Source of the DNA: Elysia marginata
Lineage: Eukaryota; Mollusca; Gastropoda; Plakobranchidae
Assembly (NCBI GenBank): GCA_019649035.1
Contig: BMAT01006388.1
Location: 9,593-53,182, forward strand
Length of the DNA stretch: 43,590 bases
Reading direction: 5' to 3'
Shown here: positions 42,194 to 43,590 of the stretch, in pieces
How the letters are laid out: each line of letters begins with the position of its first letter
Position numbering within the stretch: position 1 is the stretch's first letter
Made by a program: the position numbers and the translations under genes
The notes under the pieces: generated by a model
Databases searched by the model: none
The model's input: only the letters and a program-made list of their open reading frames with translations
Told to the model about the DNA's origin: nothing

Positions 42194-43590
42194 TGTTTGA
42201 CATTGCAATTTTCAATAATTTAACATAGCCATCCATAAACTTTTATTCTTCTGTTATCTCTTTTTGTAAGTTTTCTGTCTTTTTTAAAAAGTTTTCTTCT
42301 CCCACATTAAAGGATTCTTTGTTTCCTTAATCGTTCTAGCCTTTACCAGATTTACGAAGACAGGTGCTTTACATGTTTATAATCCATGTTTTTGTTTCTT
42401 ACACCAAGGTATCATAATCATTTATTTGCCCTTTACGACATTTGTGTTACAGATTATTGTAGAATAATTATGTTCACTATTATTCAATAAACATGCAACT
42501 AAGTATCTTATAAGTTATATAATAGCTACCGCCCGTCATAAAACGTACTCGTAAACACTTTTTTTATTCCTATGTCTAGCACTTTTGAATCATGTAAAAT
42601 GGCAGGTCGTTATCGATTGAAACAAACAGGTCCCATAGTTCAGGTGTTACCAGGTTTTTTCCAGGTTTGTAAGCCAAAGTTATGATCTAGAGTAGATGAG
42701 TATTTAACCAATATGAAGTGGTTAACGGTAGATTGTTACTGGACTCACGATAAATGTTCCCAATCAGAACATAAAGAATATTAGTCCACACCACATAGCC
42801 TTTGCCTTTACAGAGAATGGCGATTGCAGTCCCAAACCTTCGCCTTATTTTAACATACCCATAGGAATTTCAAACGAGTCATTTTTAAGCTTTGCAGATA
42901 TGCAAAAGTTAGTGTTTTAGCCAAGCACATTGCTTAAAATTTTTTACAATGGTTCTTAATCTTACCTATACCTTAGCAGAATCACTTAGATCTAGTGGAA
43001 ACACTAATCTCTTACGCCTTCTTCTTGTAGATTACGCACTCCTTTGTGTGACACGATAGAAAAAAAGATGCTACGCAGCTTTAAGTGAAACGCTCTTAGA
43101 GAACTTTTCGTACACAGTTCCGATCCAACCATGAGAATAGTATGGGTAGGTTCAGGTCAAAGCAATTAACCGCATAAGTAATTTCATAATCAGAGGATGC
43201 AAAGTTCTGTTTAATGCTCCTACAATTAGGCTCAAACTTAAAGATTGCGGTTTCTCTTGGGACTTGGTTTAGTGGTATTTCTAAAACAGTTCTGGTAGTT
43301 AAGTGGGGCAACAAGTTCAACTTTACCTATCAGAAAGCAGCTAAAGAGTAGATGAGGGTTTCACCTGATAGATAAAAAGATTTATACCACTGGATTGATC
43401 ACCGTATATAGCCACCTTTCCACGAAGGGTACTTGTGAAAACCAAAGAGCTTAAAAATCACAAATCTTATATTTAGCTAGAACACTGTCTTTTATACTTG
43501 TTTTGTTTCGAGACAGATGTCAACCAATTGTGAAAAGCTTTCGTTCTGTATTATGCTGAAGAGCTTTAAATTGTGTGTATCGAGATTCCA

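Larger units (their letters stand above)
41291..43590. other. 3' flanking sequence without recognised gene
   Basis: AT-rich sequence containing one small tandem repeat and one CT microsatellite. No EGF module, splice-consistent coding block or RNA gene was found. Confidence 0.65.

Noticed and set aside
42528..42538. TACCGCCCGTC, a word typical of the 3' end of small-subunit rRNA
   Set aside because: Only about ten bases match and the flanks are ordinary AT-rich sequence; no rRNA remnant is visible.

Overview
This window looks like nuclear genomic DNA of an invertebrate animal. It holds the 3' portion of one large plus-strand gene, spread over about 41 kb as short GC-richer exons in long AT-rich introns. 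The introns carry microsatellites, minisatellites, tRNA-like SINEs and decayed LINE fragments. The intron texture and repeat types suggest a lophotrochozoan, perhaps a gastropod mollusc. That placement is inference only; nothing in the sequence proves it.

The gene encodes tandem EGF-like modules of the eight-cysteine (laminin-EGF-like) type found in MEGF6/10/11, PEAR1, SCARF, Draper and CED-1. Twenty-one coding exons can be assigned. Nineteen of them encode 21 complete modules plus the end of a divergent one: 66-242, 730-916, 2840-2968, 5643-5771, 8875-9003, 9478-9606, 10002-10194, 10884-11077, 12077-12205, 12928-13056, 14445-14573, 15862-15990, 21096-21224, 26989-27155, 28663-28753, 29849-30109, about 33129-33257, 33730-33858 and 35037-35171. 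Eleven exons are exactly one 43-residue module (129 nt, phase 1 at both ends); the start of one of these lies in a 24-N assembly gap. A predicted 14-nt microexon (36776-36789) and a large terminal exon (40223-41092) follow. The phases of all 21 exons are mutually consistent: 3,708 nt, 1,235 codons plus stop. The 5' part of the gene lies outside the window.

The terminal exon encodes about 289 residues of low-complexity, Ser/Thr-rich, acidic and polyglutamine sequence. No convincing transmembrane exon was found between the last EGF module and this tail. The protein could be secreted, or a membrane exon may have been missed or may be absent here.

The most interesting points are: (i) the 14-nt microexon, whose skipping would shift the frame and replace the tail with about 18 residues; (ii) an 81-bp tandem repeat that has copied the 3' splice site and first bases of exon 14, leaving decoy acceptors; (iii) tandem arrays next to several exons, including a 24-bp array ending 16 nt before exon 9 and arrays on both sides of exon 12; and (iv) several retroelement relics, including an inverted pair of one SINE family about 28 kb apart. 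No second protein gene is supported, and nothing was recognised downstream of 41.3 kb beyond simple repeats.
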